A stretch of DNA of 44,647 nucleotides from Mesostigma viride (Eukaryota; Streptophyta; Mesostigmatophyceae; Mesostigmatales; Mesostigmataceae), in assembly GCA_009746045.1 (NCBI GenBank), contig RPFO01000367.1, positions 1 to 44,647 of the forward strand, in the 5' to 3' direction. This document shows, piece by piece, positions 23,164 through 32,250 of this stretch; the stretch's first letter is position 1; every line of letters begins with the position of its first letter. The notes below the pieces were generated by a model that saw only the letters and a list, made by a program, of their open reading frames with translations, had not been told where the DNA came from and did not search any database. A program made the translations under genes and the position numbers.

Positions 23164-23374
23164 TTATTGCTCCACACCCACAAAAAACTCGTTCCGGAAC
23201 TGTTCGAAGCGAATAGCACTGACAGGGTTCGAACCCAGGTCCACATTGATGTTGGGGAGTGAGGTAGGCCAGCCATCATGTTCCGCACACAAATCTGGCT
23301 CGACTCCGATCCCTGCCAGTGCTCTTCGCTTCGATCAGGTCCGGAACGAGTTTTTTGTGGGGTTGGAGCAATAA
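23164..23374. mobile_element. Foldback (MITE-like) element with ~65-bp inverted ends
   Basis: The left end starts TTATTGCTCC, then CACCCACAAAAAACTCGTTC; the right end is its reverse complement with few mismatches (GAACGAG, TTTTTTGTGG, GGAGCAATAA). Arms pair over about 65 bp, including the CACTGACAGGG / CCCTGCCAGTG region. The 80-bp centre carries no gene. The inner left arm holds GGGTTCGAACCC, like a pol III B box. No clear target-site duplication is seen, and no transposase is present, so it would be non-autonomous. Confidence 0.7.
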
Positions 23375-23689
23375 ATACTCTTTTACCGGGAAGAGGCGTA
23401 ATGCCAACGGGCGTTGGACCTGAAAATTTGTGTGGTTAAATCAAGTGACAGAATATGAATGTGATTTATTTTACATTTAAAAACATATGTTATTTGGGAG
23501 GACAAGAAAGTTGGTTTTTGAGGTGTGTGTATCTTACGGTTTTGCGATGGAGGAAACCTCTAACAATCCTGATGCTCTCGTGATCGTGTTTTGTTTATGT
23601 GATATCTGTCAAGGCAGAAAGGAGAGGAGTCGCCCGTTGCTGAGAAGCTGAGGACAACTGTACTGGAAAGGTATGTGGACAAGGACAAC

Positions 23690-25440
23690 TGTGGGTGTGG
23701 GGGGAACAGCTTGGTGGACACTTTCTGACTGGTCCGTAAGGCCTCTACCCGAAGGGGGTTGTGAGCCAACGGCCGTTGGAATTGGAAAAACATTATCATA
23801 TGCTTTTTATTCGTTTGATAGGGTGGCAAGCAGCCAGGATGTGTCTTTCATGCAGCTTAGTGGTGGCTATTACCATTTTTCTTCCAAGAAAGGCCTCCAA
23901 AAAATCTAGCTGAGCATAAACATGGGCTTCACTGGTTCGTAAGGCATCCACCCTTCCCAGAGGGGGGTTGTGAGCCAACGGCCGTTGGAATTGGAAAAAC
24001 ATTATCATGTGCATTTCATTCGTTTCATTGGGTGGCAATAAGGCAGGATGTGTCTTTCATGCAGCTTAGTGATGGCTATTTACCATTTTTCTTCCAAGAA
24101 AGGCCTCCAAAAATCTAGCTGAGCATAAAGATGTGGTTGAATGGTTCGTAAGGCATCCACCCTTCCCAGAGGGGGGTTGTGAGCCAACGGCCGTTGGACA
24201 TGTGCATTTCATTCCTTTGAGTGGGTTGGCAATCAGCCAGGATGTATCTTTCATTCAGCTTTGTGGTGGCTATTACCATTTTTCTTCCAAGAAAGGCCTC
24301 CAAAAATCTAGCTGAGCATAAAGATGTGGTTGAATGGTTCATAAGGCATCCACCCTTCCCACAGGGGGGTTGTGAGCAAACGGCCGTTGGAATTGGAAAA
24401 ACAATAAAATGTGCATTTCATTCGTTTCATTTGGTGGCAATAATGCAGGATGTGTCTTTCATGCAGCTTAGTGATTGTTATTACCATTTTTCTTCCAAGA
24501 AAGGCCTCCAAAAATCTAGCTGAGCATAAAGATGTGGTTGAATGGTTCGTAAGGCATCCACCCTTCCCACAGGGGGGTTGTGAGCCAACGGCCGTTGGAC
24601 TCGAAAAACATTACCATGTGCATTTCATTCGTTTAATTGGGTGGCAATAAGGCAGGATGTGTCTTTTATGCAGCTTAGTGGTGGCTATTTACCATTTTTC
24701 TCCTAGAAAGGCCTCCAAAAAATCTAGCTGAGCATAAAGATGGGGCTTGACTGGTTCGTAAGGCATCCACCCTTCCCACAGGGGGGTTGTGAGCCAACGG
24801 CCGTTGGAATTGGAAAAACATTATCATGTGCATTTCATTCTTTTCATTTGGTGGCAGTAAGGCAGGATGTGTCTTTCATGCAGCTTAGTGATGGTTATTA
24901 CCATGTGCCTTCCAAGAAAGGCCTCCAAAAATCTAGCTGAGCATAAAGATGTGGTTGGATGGTTCGTAAGGCATCCACCCTTCCCACAGGGGGGTTGTGA
25001 GCCAACGGCCGTTAGACTTGAAAAACATTACCATGTGCATTTCATTCGTTTCATTTGGTGGCAGTAAGGCAGGATGTGTCTTTTATGCAGCTTAGTGGTG
25101 GCTATTTACCATTTTTCTCCTAGAAAGGCCTCCAAAAAATCTAGCTGAGCATAAAGATGGGGCTTGACTGGTTCGTAAGGCATCCACCCTTCCCACAGGG
25201 GGGTTGTGAGCCAACGGCCGTTGGAATTGGAAAAACATTATCATGTGCATTTCATTCTTTTCATTTGGTGGCAGTAAGGCAGGATCTGTCTTTCATGCAG
25301 CTTAGTAATGGTTATTACCATGTGCCTTCCAAGAAAGGCCTCCAAAAATCTAGCTGAGCATAAAGATGTGGTTGAATGGTTCGTAAGGCATCCACCCTTC
25401 CCACAGGGGGGTTGTGAGCCAACGGCCGTTAGACTTGAAA
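23690..25440. repeat. 208-bp tandem array centred on the palindrome (nine units)
   Basis: Palindromes at 23766, 23975, 24184, 24377, 24585, 24794, 25002, 25211 and 25419 (six exact; 24377, 25002 and 25419 carry one change), spacing 208-209 except one 193. Each unit reads GGTTCGTAAGGCATCCACCC, a G run, GTGAG, the palindrome, then a stretch ending TCTTTCATGCAG, then about 82 bp rich in AAGAAAGGCCTCC. GTAAGG and TTTCATGCAG look like splice donor and acceptor. The array ends directly at the start of the second MYND gene. Confidence 0.92.
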
Positions 25441-25486
25441 AACATTACTTACGTATTACGCACGTGCCAATTGGCGCAGGGGAGGG

Positions 25487-26277
25487 ATGGCGGAGACGGG
25501 CGAGCTGGAATCTTCGACCCGCGCTGCGATTGCCTGCGTGGCAGCAAACGTACTTAACCGGGCTCGCGAGATCCACGGATGGGTACGGCAGCACGAGAAG
25601 CGCCTGGGTCGCCAGTTTGCGGTTTTGGTCGTGTATGACTCGTTCGCCTCAGTAGGACGACAGATTAATCTCCAGTTGCTGGACATGTACTTCGCCTTGG
25701 CTGGCGGATTCTACAAGCCCACGCCGGCGGATCGGGTTCCACTCAATCGAGACGTCGAGTTTCGACTTCTGGTGTCGTATGTCGGAAAGGTTGGGTGGGA
25801 CCAGTGGGAGAAAGACCAGTGGGGGAAATTTCCAGACGCGAGTGAGGCGCAGCCGAGATTGACCGTATCGGCGAGAGTAGAGGGGGGGGGTTTGAAGGTT
25901 TCCATTTTACATTCGGGAATTCCGAGTACGTGAAATTGACGTTTTCACGGATGATCGTTCTCCCGGGGGTGGGAGGGCCGATGCTCGGCTCGCTTCCAAA
26001 GTGTTGCTCGAATCAGGCGTGCTCTGTGATGGAGGGTGTCCACCGCAAGTGCGGGGGTTGTCGAGACGTCCGGTATTGTGCTGCCGAATGCCAGCGTGCG
26101 GACTGGGAGGAACACAAGAAGTGGTGTACCAAGTATCGTGAGGCGAGAAAGTCTCTCAGCACTATGCACGGCGACGTTACAGACAGCTGGTCTGGTGTCA
26201 ATTTGGCCGGACTTGTAATTCGGATGGGGGGTGAAGTGCATTTCAAGTTCAAAGGTGAAATGTTCAAGGTTTTTTGA
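25487..26277 (+). CDS. MYND-type zinc finger protein, paralogue 2 (frame broken at a G run)
   Basis: ATG at 25487, seven bases after an acceptor-like CAG (25477-25479). The N-terminal frame (GRQFAVLVVYDSF, EFRLLVSY) matches paralogue 1. It runs out of frame at a run of nine G (25882-25890) and stops at 25933. The next frame continues in register with paralogue 1 and carries a full MYND finger: CSNQACS, KCGGC, VRYCAAECQ, ADWEEHKKWC. One extra G would join both parts into a protein of about 263 residues. This is either a homopolymer error in the assembly, slippage at the G run, or a recent mutation. Both halves are otherwise well conserved, so old decay is unlikely. Confidence 0.7.
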
Positions 26278-26364
26278 TGGGACTGAATCGTACCCAAGGG
26301 CGATTTGTGAGGCGATGTCCGCGCTGGGGGAACAGTACCCCTGTTCGACTGCGTGAGGGGAATG

Positions 26365-26661
26365 GATTCTGCGACTGAAGGCATTTTGGGTGTGATTTTC
26401 TTGCGCCAACGGCCGTTGGAACTTGCAAATTAGCGTTTGATTTTCTTCGCACCCGGAAGTAGGGTGTGGTTTGCCACGTGGCACCATGGATGTAATTAAT
26501 AAATGCATAATAAAACATTTTTCGTGCGCCAACGGCCGTTGGAGACTGAAAACTAGTGTGTGCTTTGTGCGCGTAATAAATCTTAAAATTCTTGTTGTTT
26601 TTTCAAGCCAACGGCCGTTGACGGTGAGAAATGTATATCAAACGGTGTCGGTGGGTTGCAG
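26365..26661 (+). promoter_or_regulatory. Leader/intergenic unit with three palindrome copies (copy A)
   Basis: Between the second MYND gene and the next gene. Exact palindromes at 26406 and 26529, and a copy ending GTTGA at 26608. It contains TTGCCACGTGGCAC, ATAAATGCATAATAAAA and CTTGTTGTTTTTTCAAG. A closely similar block occupies 27270-27534, so a gene-spacing unit was duplicated. It ends GGGTTGCAG directly before the ATG of the next gene. Confidence 0.75.
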
Positions 26662-27279
26662 ATGACGTTCTACAGGACGGAGGGGGGCGAGTGGATCAAC
26701 TTGGAAGACAGGCTTCTGGGAGTGGTTAAGAGCGCGCTCAGGCTTCTGCCGGACATTAAGCTGGATTTTATGCCCAAGGAGGGTGAAAGGTCTCTTTTGA
26801 GACCGGATGTCGCGAAGGCCGCGGCTCTTGTTTTCAATATCGAGGGTCGGGGACTCCCAAAGCCGACCGTAGAGCCATTTGAGGAGGTGCTTGTGAGGTG
26901 TGGTGCTATAAGGCCCTATGATCCATCAATACCCAGCCCAATTTGTTTTCAGTCGATCGATGCTGATGGTAATGAAAGTTGGATACCGATGGCGCGGCCA
27001 TATGATAGGGGAGAAGGGTTTAAGGGTTTAGGGGAGGTGGGACGGTTCGAATGGGTCATCTTGAAGGACGGCAAGTACTTCAAGCATCACACTGACCTGA
27101 TCATCGACCGGCTGTTCGTGTCTGCTGGAGATTGCATGTTCTGGTTGAGGGAATACGTGCATGAGTGGGGACCCGACGGTGTTGACGAGTTTGAGAAAGC
27201 GGTTCGTGAGGTGATGTACGCGTTGGGGCAGGAGTACAAGTTCGAGTGCGTGACTGACGCGAATCGATTATGCGACTGA
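26662..27279 (+). CDS. Unknown 205-residue protein
   Basis: ATG at 26662 directly follows GGGTTGCAG, which looks like a 3' splice site abutting the start codon. A mixed alpha/beta composition with many aromatic residues (FEWVILKDGKYFKHH, CMFWLREYVHEWGPDG). No domain, signal peptide or membrane segment seen. It ends ...ANRLCD, and the next gene ends ...RNACD with the same short context, consistent with duplication of the intergenic unit that includes the extreme gene ends. I do not recognise the family. Confidence 0.6.
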   Translation: MTFYRTEGGEWINLEDRLLGVVKSALRLLPDIKLDFMPKEGERSLLRPDVAKAAALVFNIEGRGLPKPTVEPFEEVLVRCGAIRPYDPSIPSPICFQSIDADGNESWIPMARPYDRGEGFKGLGEVGRFEWVILKDGKYFKHHTDLIIDRLFVSAGDCMFWLREYVHEWGPDGVDEFEKAVREVMYALGQEYKFECVTDANRLCD

Positions 27280-27534
27280 AGTGTTGGGTGTGATTTTCTT
27301 TGCGCCAACGGCCGTTGGCAGCTGGAAAGTTGGGTGTGATTCGCCACGTGGCACTATGGATGTAATCAATAAATGCATAATAAAAATTTTTTTCGTGCAT
27401 TTTTCGTGCGCCAACGGCCGTTGGAGACTGGAAAATGGTGTGATTTTCGTGCGAGTAATAAATCATTCTTGTTGTTTCAAGCCAACGGCCGTTGACGGTG
27501 AGAAATGTGTATCAAACGGTGTTGGTGGTCGCAG
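27270..27534 (+). promoter_or_regulatory. Leader/intergenic unit with three palindrome copies (copy B)
   Basis: Duplicate of the 26365-26661 unit: palindromes at 27305 and 27411, the GTTGA-ending copy at 27482, TTCGCCACGTGGCAC, ATAAATGCATAATAAAA, GACGGTGAGAAATGTGTATC, ending GGTCGCAG before ATG. The parts kept between copies are the palindromes, the CACGTG box and the last ~55 bp before the start. Confidence 0.75.
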
Positions 27535-28317
27535 ATGGCGGTCAAATGCACGGTTGCGTGGTGCCAGGAAGCGAGAGCAGGAGGGGATGACTTGTGCGTG
27601 CGTCATGTCAGCGTGCGAACGGGAATGGCAGGGAGGGTGAAGGATTTGTTTGCAAAAAAGGGGGGATGTATCGCCCGGGATTGCCAGCTTCCATTCGGGA
27701 CGGATTGCATGCCTTTTTGTGATGGACACGCCAAGTTGTCAGGGGAGATGCAAGAGGTGATCAAAGGAGGCTTGTTGTTTGTGAATGGCGAGTCCAGTGC
27801 TGGTGAAGGACCTCTTGTCCTGAGTTTTGAGGTGGACGGTGCTGGAAGTCTGGAAAGAATGGCGGTCCGGTCGCGGGAATGGATGTTGAATCACCCTGAC
27901 TTTGACTCGTATGCCTACTGCCAAGGTTTCGGGGACGCCGTTTTTACATGGATGCTGTGCTCGGAGGATGACGTGCATGCGATTGTTTCGCATGACGACT
28001 TGGATATCGCAGGCGCCATGGGCGCAGACCTGTTGTTGTATTTCATGATTGGATGGGGTTGCGGATTTTTGGAAGGTGATTGGTGGGTCCCGCACCTCGC
28101 AAGGCTTACTTTTGCGGTCGGCGAATTGCCTGTACCTGTTGAAGTGTCAAAAACTCGTGTGGAGATGGCTGCCGTTCTGGCATCGGGGGTTAAGCGCCAA
28201 GCCCGATTTGCCATGACCGTTGTTGCTGATGCTGAGGGGGAGGAAATTGAAAAGGTCGTGGAAAGGGTCGTCCTGGCCTCTGCTTTGGTGGAGAGAGCAA
28301 GGAATGCATGCGACTAG
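27535..28317 (+). CDS. Cys/His-cluster protein, paralogue 1 (C-x4-C...C-x2-H family)
   Basis: 260 residues from ATG at 27535, directly after GGTCGCAG. The N-terminus has two likely zinc-binding modules: CTVAWC...LCVRH (C-x4-C-x9-C-x2-H) and CIARDC...FCDGH. A helix follows, then LVLSFEVDG, a Trp-rich hydrophobic middle (LLLYFMIGWGCGFLEGDWWV) and a helical C-terminus. The cluster resembles small CCCH modules such as those in WRKY19-like and phage proteins, but the rest is unfamiliar. Genes at 28928 and 29736 share the module followed by a helix and a V-L-x-[FY] strand, suggesting one local family. Function unknown; nucleic-acid or protein binding is a reasonable guess. Confidence 0.65.
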   Translation: MAVKCTVAWCQEARAGGDDLCVRHVSVRTGMAGRVKDLFAKKGGCIARDCQLPFGTDCMPFCDGHAKLSGEMQEVIKGGLLFVNGESSAGEGPLVLSFEVDGAGSLERMAVRSREWMLNHPDFDSYAYCQGFGDAVFTWMLCSEDDVHAIVSHDDLDIAGAMGADLLLYFMIGWGCGFLEGDWWVPHLARLTFAVGELPVPVEVSKTRVEMAAVLASGVKRQARFAMTVVADAEGEEIEKVVERVVLASALVERARNACD

Positions 28318-28330
28318 GTGTTTTTGGTCG

Positions 28331-28344
28331 CCAACGGCCGTTGG
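28331..28344. repeat. Palindrome copy between two genes
   Basis: Exact copy 14 bp after the stop of the 260-residue gene and 45 bp before the next ATG, followed by ACTTGCAAAATG. Confidence 0.9.
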
Positions 28345-28388
28345 ACTTGCAAAATGTCCTGTGAGCTGAGTCCGTTTCTTAACTTGCC

Positions 28389-28733
28389 ATGGACGTCGGT
28401 TGTGCAGGGGCAGGGTGTAGGATGGAGTGCGGAAAAGAAGGAAAGGAAGGGGGGGAGACTACAAAGGAAAACCTGATAGAGATTGTGGAGGCCGAACTGG
28501 AAGACCTGCCCGATCTGGTTCTCGAAGAGGACGGGCAATTGCACGCTGAACGTCTTGATGGCGTGGGCATGATGATGTCGGAGGTTGATGGGTATGGTGG
28601 AATTGCTAAAGGTGTATTGCGTAAATTGAGGCGTGAGGAGGATGTGGGGACTCCGGCTCATGTTTTGGTCAGTTTTATGAACGACAATTGGGGTCGAATG
28701 CAACCCACTAAAGATGGGGAGGATGTTGACTAG
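28389..28733 (+). CDS. Small acidic protein, possible fragment of the transposase-like fold
   Basis: 114 residues from ATG at 28389. The N-terminus has CAGAGCRMEC; the rest is acidic. The stretch SEVDGYGGIAKGVLRKLRR followed by LVSFMNDNW lines up with GESDGEGGTVKSILKRAQM and LVAYLNRDW of the transposase-like second exon at similar spacing, and the preceding LEDLPDLVLEEDG resembles LEADPDLESLEWN. The HGKG residues of the motif are lost (MMMSEVDG). This suggests a stand-alone descendant of the C-terminal part of that nuclease domain without catalytic residues. The alignment is by eye and could be overread. Palindrome at 28331 in its leader. Confidence 0.5.
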   Translation: MDVGCAGAGCRMECGKEGKEGGETTKENLIEIVEAELEDLPDLVLEEDGQLHAERLDGVGMMMSEVDGYGGIAKGVLRKLRREEDVGTPAHVLVSFMNDNWGRMQPTKDGEDVD

Positions 28734-28825
28734 AATGTGATTTTAGGATGAATGTAAATTTATTTAATAAAGAAGAATCATTTGGAAAAAATCGCCTGAT
28801 GGTGTCAAGTTTTGTGCGTCTAAGG

Positions 28826-28873
28826 CCAACGGCCGTTGGGGTGTGTGGAATTTAACAGGGCCAACGGCCGTTG
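28826..28873. repeat. Two palindrome copies in a leader
   Basis: Exact copy at 28826 and a copy ending TTGA at 28861, 60-100 bp before the ATG at 28928. Confidence 0.88.
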
Positions 28874-28927
28874 ACCCTGCTGAATGCGTGCGTTTGCGGG
28901 TGGTGTAAAAAATATCGATGTGCACAG

Positions 28928-29512
28928 ATGACCTCATTCGATGACCCCATTCGATGCGAACATCCGGATTGTCAATGGGAAGGAGTGCCGACGGAAAGCG
29001 AGTGGTTCTGTCCCAAGCATTCTGACGTATGGGGGGCGTTGTTTGCCGAAATCGAGAGCGGGCTGATGACGATTGACCGTCACATCGTGACGAAAAAGTG
29101 GAAGCCTTGGCCCAACAACATGGTTTTGGTCTTGTACTATGTTGACAAGAAGCCTCGATTCATGCTGCGTGATGCAGAGTGGGTGATAGAGGAGGTGGGA
29201 CAGATGCGACCTGGAGAGGGGATAGGCGGTAAGGACAAGCCGCCAAGGCATGTGTGGGCTTACATGGGAGACCATCCCGACTGTCCAACGGCCAAAGTGT
29301 GGCATGATATGGGAAGGGACCTGGCCACGGAGTCCGCGTATGAGTGCGCGCGACTCGTGACAGCGCTCTTGAAGGGGGAGGTGAAAGACCTGATGCGCAA
29401 GGGGGGGTTGGTAGAGCAGATTAGACAGCAGATTAGACGTGTGTGTGATTTTGATGAGGAGATTGATGAGAAGCCGGCAAAGAGGGGCAGGATGGACAGA
29501 ATTGCTCAGTAA
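28928..29512 (+). CDS. Cys/His-cluster protein, paralogue 2
   Basis: 194 residues from ATG at 28928, directly after GTGCACAG, again an acceptor-like CAG touching the start codon. Residues ~9-28 hold CEHPDC...WFCPKH (C-x4-C-x11-C-x2-H). A helix follows (WGALFAEIESGLM), then MVLVLYYVDKKP and a basic C-terminus (KPAKRGRMDR) that may be a nuclear signal. One cluster only, against two in the neighbouring paralogues. Domain order otherwise matches them. Function unknown. The open frame extends upstream without an ATG, so a leader exon could add residues. Confidence 0.65.
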   Translation: MTSFDDPIRCEHPDCQWEGVPTESEWFCPKHSDVWGALFAEIESGLMTIDRHIVTKKWKPWPNNMVLVLYYVDKKPRFMLRDAEWVIEEVGQMRPGEGIGGKDKPPRHVWAYMGDHPDCPTAKVWHDMGRDLATESAYECARLVTALLKGEVKDLMRKGGLVEQIRQQIRRVCDFDEEIDEKPAKRGRMDRIAQ

Positions 29513-29735
29513 GAAAGAGAGGGAGAAAATATGATTTGATTAATCTGATGCGTGTAATTGAAACTAATTTATTTTGTCTCATAAAACTTCTTTGAACGGA
29601 CCTTTGAACCAACAATTATTGCACAACAAGACTAGATTGAGAATTGTGTGAGAAAGACGCCAGAGGGGGTTCTGACGGTCCTTATTGCCCCTGTTATACA
29701 ATGGCTGCTGTATGGGACTCATGGCAATTGCGCAG

Positions 29736-30524
29736 ATGGCAACGAAATGCAAAATCTGTACGGAGCCCGTAAGGGTCGAGGGACTGTGCGCGGAACATTA
29801 CAAGTTCCTACAAGCGCACGACCTCGAGTACCAAAATGCCAAGGATCCATACGGGGGGTGTGGATTTCTTAGATGTGATAGACCACTGGAGGGATTGGAT
29901 GTGTATTGCAAGACACATCTACCTTTTGCCGAGAAGTTGGAGGACGTGTGCGCTCGTGGGATCGCATACGTAGCAAGTTTGCAGATGTTGATGGGGAAGA
30001 CCGGAATGACACGCTCGGTCCTCCACTTCACGGCAACGCACACTGGGGAACGGAAAGTTGAGCTGGTGCGCCTCGACAGGCAGGGACTCGAGATTTCGGC
30101 AGAGGGGGACAGCGCGTACGGGTTTGCTCATGGGCAAAACGTTACCATGGGGGATTCCTTGCAGGGTGTGGCGCGTGAATGCGCGTACACCTTGATGATG
30201 AATAATGGATTTGTGGAAGCACAAAGACTGCACAAGGATATTTTGGAGGCTCTTCTTGCCGCAGAGCCGGTGAGACTGCCGACGCTCCCGAGGCCTGAGG
30301 AGCGGGACCGTTTGATCAGGATGGTGGTGAAGGCGGATATAGATGCAGATGTGGAGGCCGCAAAGGCGAAGGCAGAGGAAGCGCGTCGTGCAAAGGAGGA
30401 ATCGGATCAAGAACTGTTGGAGAAGATGCAGAGCTCCAACAAAATTTTGCATCGTTTGGGGATGGCGGACGTCGCTTATGAATACGAGTCCGGGAAGGGG
30501 AAGAAACAAACGAGGAAAAGATAA
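29736..30524 (+). CDS. Cys/His-cluster protein, paralogue 3, with coiled coil
   Basis: 262 residues from ATG at 29736, directly after ATTGCGCAG. Two clusters: CKICTEPVRVEGLCAEH (C-x2-C-x8-C-x2-H) and CDRPLEGLDVYCKTH with a preceding CGFLRC. Then a helix, SVLHFTATHTGE, and a long charged helix (about 195-250) likely to form a coiled coil, ending KGKKQTRKR. The zinc-like modules plus strand arrangement tie it to the two paralogues upstream. An upstream ATG at 29700 lies in another frame. No palindrome is found in the 220 bp before this gene, unlike its neighbours. Confidence 0.68.
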   Translation: MATKCKICTEPVRVEGLCAEHYKFLQAHDLEYQNAKDPYGGCGFLRCDRPLEGLDVYCKTHLPFAEKLEDVCARGIAYVASLQMLMGKTGMTRSVLHFTATHTGERKVELVRLDRQGLEISAEGDSAYGFAHGQNVTMGDSLQGVARECAYTLMMNNGFVEAQRLHKDILEALLAAEPVRLPTLPRPEERDRLIRMVVKADIDADVEAAKAKAEEARRAKEESDQELLEKMQSSNKILHRLGMADVAYEYESGKGKKQTRKR

Positions 30525-30744
30525 TAATGGGAATGGTCGCCCACTGTTCTTGTCACAGAAATGCTTTTGTTAATGCTGGCGAACTTGGGACGGTCGTCCG
30601 TATTTCAACATTTCCTTGCCTTTAAAATTGATTGATGGGTAAATAATAATACTGAGCAAGCCTTCCATTTTATGTGTCTGTGGTCATACAATTTCGTTAT
30701 TGTTTCAACCCTTGCAACGATGCATGTAAGTCTCAACCTTGGTG
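30525..30744. other. Intergenic, nothing recognised
   Basis: AT-rich 3' flank of the preceding gene. No repeat, palindrome or reading frame that I can support. Confidence 0.5.
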
Positions 30745-31270
<526 letters not shown>

Positions 31271-31319
31271 TCATTGAATTGAACAAAAAAAATTCTCTTA
31301 TTGCCCCAATCATGGCTAT

Positions 31320-31600
31320 TCTCTTAATGCCCTATCATGGCTATTTGTTTGTGTATGTTTTGCCCATGTTATTACATTAATGGCATGATGTTGTGGATTG
31401 CTAGCTCTATCTATGATGGTTGTTCGTTTGTGTATGCTTTGCCCATGTTGTTACAGTAATGGCATGATGTTGTGGATTGCTAGCTCAATCTATGATGGTT
31501 GTTCGTTTGTGTATGCTTTGCCCATGTTGTTACAGTAATGGCATGATTTTGTGGATTGCTCAACCTATGAGGGTTGTTCGTTTGTGTATGTTTTGCGCGC
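31320..31600. repeat. ~79-bp tandem repeat, 3-4 units
   Basis: Units contain TTCGTTTGTGTATGCTTTGC, CCATGTTGTTACAGTAATGG and CATGATGTTGTGGATTGCTA; landmarks recur at 31425 and 31504. The last unit runs into TTTTGCGCGCAG before the next candidate exon. Confidence 0.85.
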
Positions 31601-31602
31601 AG

Positions 31603-31704
31603 ATCACAATGGATTGCACCATCTGCCGCAGCAAGCGAAGCCCCCTTACTGGTTCCAAGATCTTATCCTACTGGATGCCAAGCAGGCTGGCGAAGGGTAT
31701 CCCA
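31603..31704 (+). CDS. Candidate first exon of the large plus-strand gene
   Basis: 34 codons between acceptor-like TTTTGCGCGCAG and donor GTACGT, phase 0 at both ends. It includes ATG at 31609 (MDCTICRSKRSPLTG...), with a CxxC pair that could begin a zinc finger. Reading beyond the donor continues to a stop at 31815, so it could also be a tiny ORF. Assigned to the downstream gene only because phase and donor type agree. Confidence 0.3.
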
Positions 31705-31815
31705 GTACGTACTTTGAAACTTGATGCCGCAAAACAACTACAACTTCGTTTTAACCCTTTAGCCGTTTTGAGTGATATTTACAGCGGACATTACATTTTT
31801 GTTGCTACGGGATGA

Positions 31816-32250
31816 GAATTGAGCTTTGTAATGCTAACAGGTGTCACAAACCAAACTGTCCGCTATTTGTAGTGGGCATTTATTGTTAGAGCTTGCAGCT
31901 GGGTCCCTGCTCCTCCACATGCAACCTTGGTGTTCATGAGCCCTTTACTAGCTTCCTTTCTGTCAGGGGGTGCTATATTTGGCACCCATAGGACATTGCA
32001 ATATGACCAATGACATGACCCCCAAGGTGGTGAATATATGTGTGTGCTTGTGTCCTATAATGGACCATAACTAACTATTAGGTTGGTTTGTGGACATTAT
32101 CATGGAAAGTGACAATTGCCCGGTTTTTATAGCGGGCAGTTGGACACGGTTTTAAGGGTTGACCTATGAGCTTTGTCAGATGTGTGTGCTGCACCGCACC
32201 GCTTGCTAACATATTCGGCGGATTTTTTCTTTGTCGTCTGCGTGTCACAG
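31816..32250. other. Intron or intergenic, nothing recognised
   Basis: No palindrome and no plausible gene. A small inverted repeat TGCCCG...CGGGCA lies near 32118-32138. The segment ends in a strong polypyrimidine tract and CGTGTCACAG acceptor at 32250. Confidence 0.4.

Noticed and set aside
23673-25440. Short ORFs (about 60-100 codons) in the 208-bp array
   Set aside because: Each is a frame of the same repeat unit interrupted by the conserved stop, and none extends beyond the array with a recognisable domain.
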